A stretch of DNA of 14,039 nucleotides. Source: Candidatus Uhrbacteria bacterium (GTDB lineage Bacteria > Patescibacteriota > Patescibacteriia > UBA9934 > GWF2-40-263). Below the pieces are notes generated by a model. That model made no database searches. It was given only the letters and a program-made list of their open reading frames with translations, and was not told the origin of the DNA. The DNA lies in contig JACQXU010000055.1 of the NCBI GenBank assembly GCA_016208545.1, positions 1 to 14,039 of the forward strand. Direction: 5' to 3'. Made by a program: the position numbers and the translations under genes. This document shows, one piece after another, positions 12,813 to 14,039 of the stretch (position 1 is its first letter; every line of letters begins with the position of its first letter).

Positions 12813-13656
12813 GTTTATTTATAATTCGATCAAGTGAAAGAAGAAATGGCAAATGCTGTTTTGAATCGTTAACTAGCTCTAAAACAGACGCGATCGAACG
12901 ACAGCCTTCGCTCGTTTTCACGCATTCACCAGCGATCGCGATCTCGCGTCCAGTTTCGCGATTGCGCGAATCAGGGCTCATGGCTGTTGCAAAAAAATCT
13001 CCACCACCAGCAGGACCAGCCATAATTCGTTCATCTGCGTTCAGAAGTCGCGCAATGACATTCATTTCATCAAGCCCTTTTGCCGCAAGCCATCCTTTTC
13101 CATTCCATCCCCAACCAAGCCCTTCAGCAATTCCAAGTCCGACCGCATAAATATTTTTGAGAACTGCCGCGAGAGCTACCGTTCGCGGATCGCTTGCGTT
13201 TTCTAGTCGTACAAAACTTCCTTTAAACAACTTTTGCAAACACGAAAAAACAATTGGATCTTTTGCGCCAAGAACGCCAATACCCGGAAGATCAGCCATC
13301 AACTCTTCAGCAAGAAGAGGCCCTCCGAGCACTCCAAATGGCTGGTTTTGCGGTAAACATTCTTCCAAAACAGCGTCCATTGTTTTGAGAGTTTTTTCTT
13401 CCAAACCTTTTGCGAGTGAAATAGCGTAGGTTTTTTGATTTATAAATGGTGAAATATCTTTGCAAACATCGCGAACAACCCAAGATGGAACACAAAGAAA
13501 AACAATTTCAACTCCTTTCAAAGATTCCTCAAGTGAAATAGGCTTTTCCATTTTGGACGAATCTTTGTCCCACGCGCGAATTGCCGCCCGTTCACCAATG
13601 ACGTGCATGAGTGCGTTTCCGATTTCGCCTATTCCTATAAATGTAACCTTGCTCAT
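12763..13656 (-). CDS. gpsA: Glycerol-3-phosphate dehydrogenase [NAD(P)+]
   Basis: Reduces dihydroxyacetone phosphate to sn-glycerol 3-phosphate, the backbone for membrane lipids, in the cytoplasm. The Rossmann motif GIGEIGNAL is at residues 7-15, where the family usually has GAGxWGTAL. Next come the family blocks SLAKGLEEKTL, GGPLLAEELM, ALAAVLKNIYAVGLGIAEGLG with the conserved Lys, WLAAKGLDEM, and GPAGGGDFFATAMSPDSRNRETG. Length is 297 against about 330 for common GpsA, so it is compact but complete. The ATG at 13656 places the Rossmann loop at the N-terminus. It follows pyrD after a repeat-rich gap and runs 50 bp into the glpK-like gene. The two enzymes make the same product by different routes, so co-transcription points to phospholipid supply. 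Confidence 0.95.
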   Translation of the reverse strand: MSKVTFIGIGEIGNALMHVIGERAAIRAWDKDSSKMEKPISLEESLKGVEIVFLCVPSWVVRDVCKDISPFINQKTYAISLAKGLEEKTLKTMDAVLEECLPQNQPFGVLGGPLLAEELMADLPGIGVLGAKDPIVFSCLQKLFKGSFVRLENASDPRTVALAAVLKNIYAVGLGIAEGLGWGWNGKGWLAAKGLDEMNVIARLLNADERIMAGPAGGGDFFATAMSPDSRNRETGREIAIAGECVKTSEGCRSIASVLELVNDSKQHLPFLLSLDRIINKHEKPKKVFEDLFRSGS

Positions 13657-13681
13657 ATTTTTTTATTTCCATTAACACTTA

Positions 13682-13735
13682 CGCCCTTATTACCTTTCCT
13701 ACTTTCCTACTCTCCTACCTTCCTACCTTTCCCTA
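13682..13735 (-). repeat. Purine-rich GTAGGA/GGTAAG tract running into pyrD
   Basis: On the minus strand this reads as irregular units such as gtaggaag, gtaggaga, gtaggaaa and gtaataagg. It fills most of the 50-bp gap between pyrD and gpsA and also encodes the last residues of PyrD (KGRKVGE and the stop). It resembles, but is not identical to, the purine-rich inverted repeats at 4329 and 4765. Confidence 0.7.
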
Positions 13736-14039
13736 TTGCCTCTCTTATTGATTTATATCCGTCTCTTTTCAATAATCTCACCAAACCGTAATTTATTTGT
13801 CCAATAAGTTGCGGCCCGCGAAAAATCATACCGGTTGCGAGTTGAACAAGCGATGCTCCGCGCAATATCTTCTCATACGCATCTTCAGCTGAAAAGATGC
13901 CGCCTGTTCCAATCAAAATCATTCGATTGTCAACTCGTTTATAAATATGTTCGATAAGATCGTTTGATGAATCAAAAACCGGCCTTCCGCTTATGCCGCC
14001 TTTTTCAGTTGGCACCAGATCTGCTGAATTGATTTCTGG
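13707..14039 (-). CDS. pyrD: Dihydroorotate dehydrogenase, C-terminal part (runs off the right edge)
   Basis: Oxidises dihydroorotate to orotate in pyrimidine synthesis. The visible 110 residues are the C-terminal end of the FMN barrel of the quinone-linked (class 2) type. They contain TEKGGISGRP, ILIGTGGIFSAEDAYEKI with the phosphate-binding Gly-Gly, GASLVQLATGMIFRGPQLIGQI and GYKSIREAIGKG. Translation continues in frame to the last base of the window (PEINSADL before the GTG at 14015), so that GTG is not the start. The final residues KGRKVGE come from a purine-rich repeat tract. It is first in a minus-strand operon with gpsA and the glpK-like gene. Confidence 0.93.
   Translation of the reverse strand, partial: PEINSADLVPTEKGGISGRPVFDSSNDLIEHIYKRVDNRMILIGTGGIFSAEDAYEKILRGASLVQLATGMIFRGPQLIGQINYGLVRLLKRDGYKSIREAIGKGRKVGE

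Noticed and set aside
12763..13656. Alternative genetic code (UGA as glycine, as in some CPR lineages)
   Set aside because: gpsA, the glpK-like gene and the 450-aa gene all end naturally at TGA after complete domains.

Overview
The window looks like a chromosomal piece of a Patescibacteria (CPR) genome. The clues are moderately AT-rich DNA, very short intergenic gaps, almost no Shine-Dalgarno sequences, compact versions of standard enzymes, many small membrane-anchored Cys-rich proteins, a free-standing four-helix-bundle (23S rRNA IVP/S23-like) gene, and several low-complexity 'stutter' tracts. TGA acts as a stop for at least three recognised genes, so the UGA=Gly code of some CPR lineages does not apply. 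The lineage is inferred from style, not from a phylogenetic marker.

Layout. (1) 3-2132 (+): the 3' part of a large unrecognised protein built from repeated small beta-barrel-like modules, closed by a terminator that contains its stop codon. (2) 2147-6160 (-): a copper block. It holds a CopA-type Cu+ P1B-ATPase and an HMA/DsbD-like membrane/cupredoxin fusion. Between them sits a 469-bp unit with 33-bp terminal inverted repeats that encodes the four-helix-bundle protein. (3) 6202-11197 (+), divergent from block 2: a run of extracytoplasmic Cys/Met/His-rich and thioredoxin-like proteins. In order these are a secreted Cys/Met/His-rich peptide, a DUF1573 protein, a small anchored protein ending MVGGC, a tandem thioredoxin-fold protein, a protein with a CX2CC-X11-CXCXH motif, a second DUF1573 protein, a thioredoxin-CcdA fusion and a small CXXC membrane protein. 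(4) 10646-11625: intergenic structure. It holds a GC-rich 99-bp stem-loop, a 129-bp inverted-repeat unit around a perfect 38-bp palindrome, and a GC-rich 71-aa two-helix membrane protein on the minus strand with the only strong Shine-Dalgarno seen here. (5) 11619-14039 (-): a small metabolic operon, pyrD (partial, off the right edge) then gpsA then a shortened FGGY kinase resembling glpK. The last two overlap by 50 bp.

How it may work together. Blocks 2 and 3 share a 41-bp divergent promoter region and are biochemically coherent. CopA and the HMA/DsbD-like/cupredoxin protein would move and bind copper. The CcdA-like protein would carry reductant across the membrane to the thioredoxin folds, and the DUF1573, CX2CC-X11-CXCXH and MVGGC proteins are candidate clients or metal carriers. 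This is inference from domain content and gene order. The two observations most worth following are the IVS-like four-helix-bundle unit inside the copper operon and the uncharacterised envelope thiol/copper gene set.
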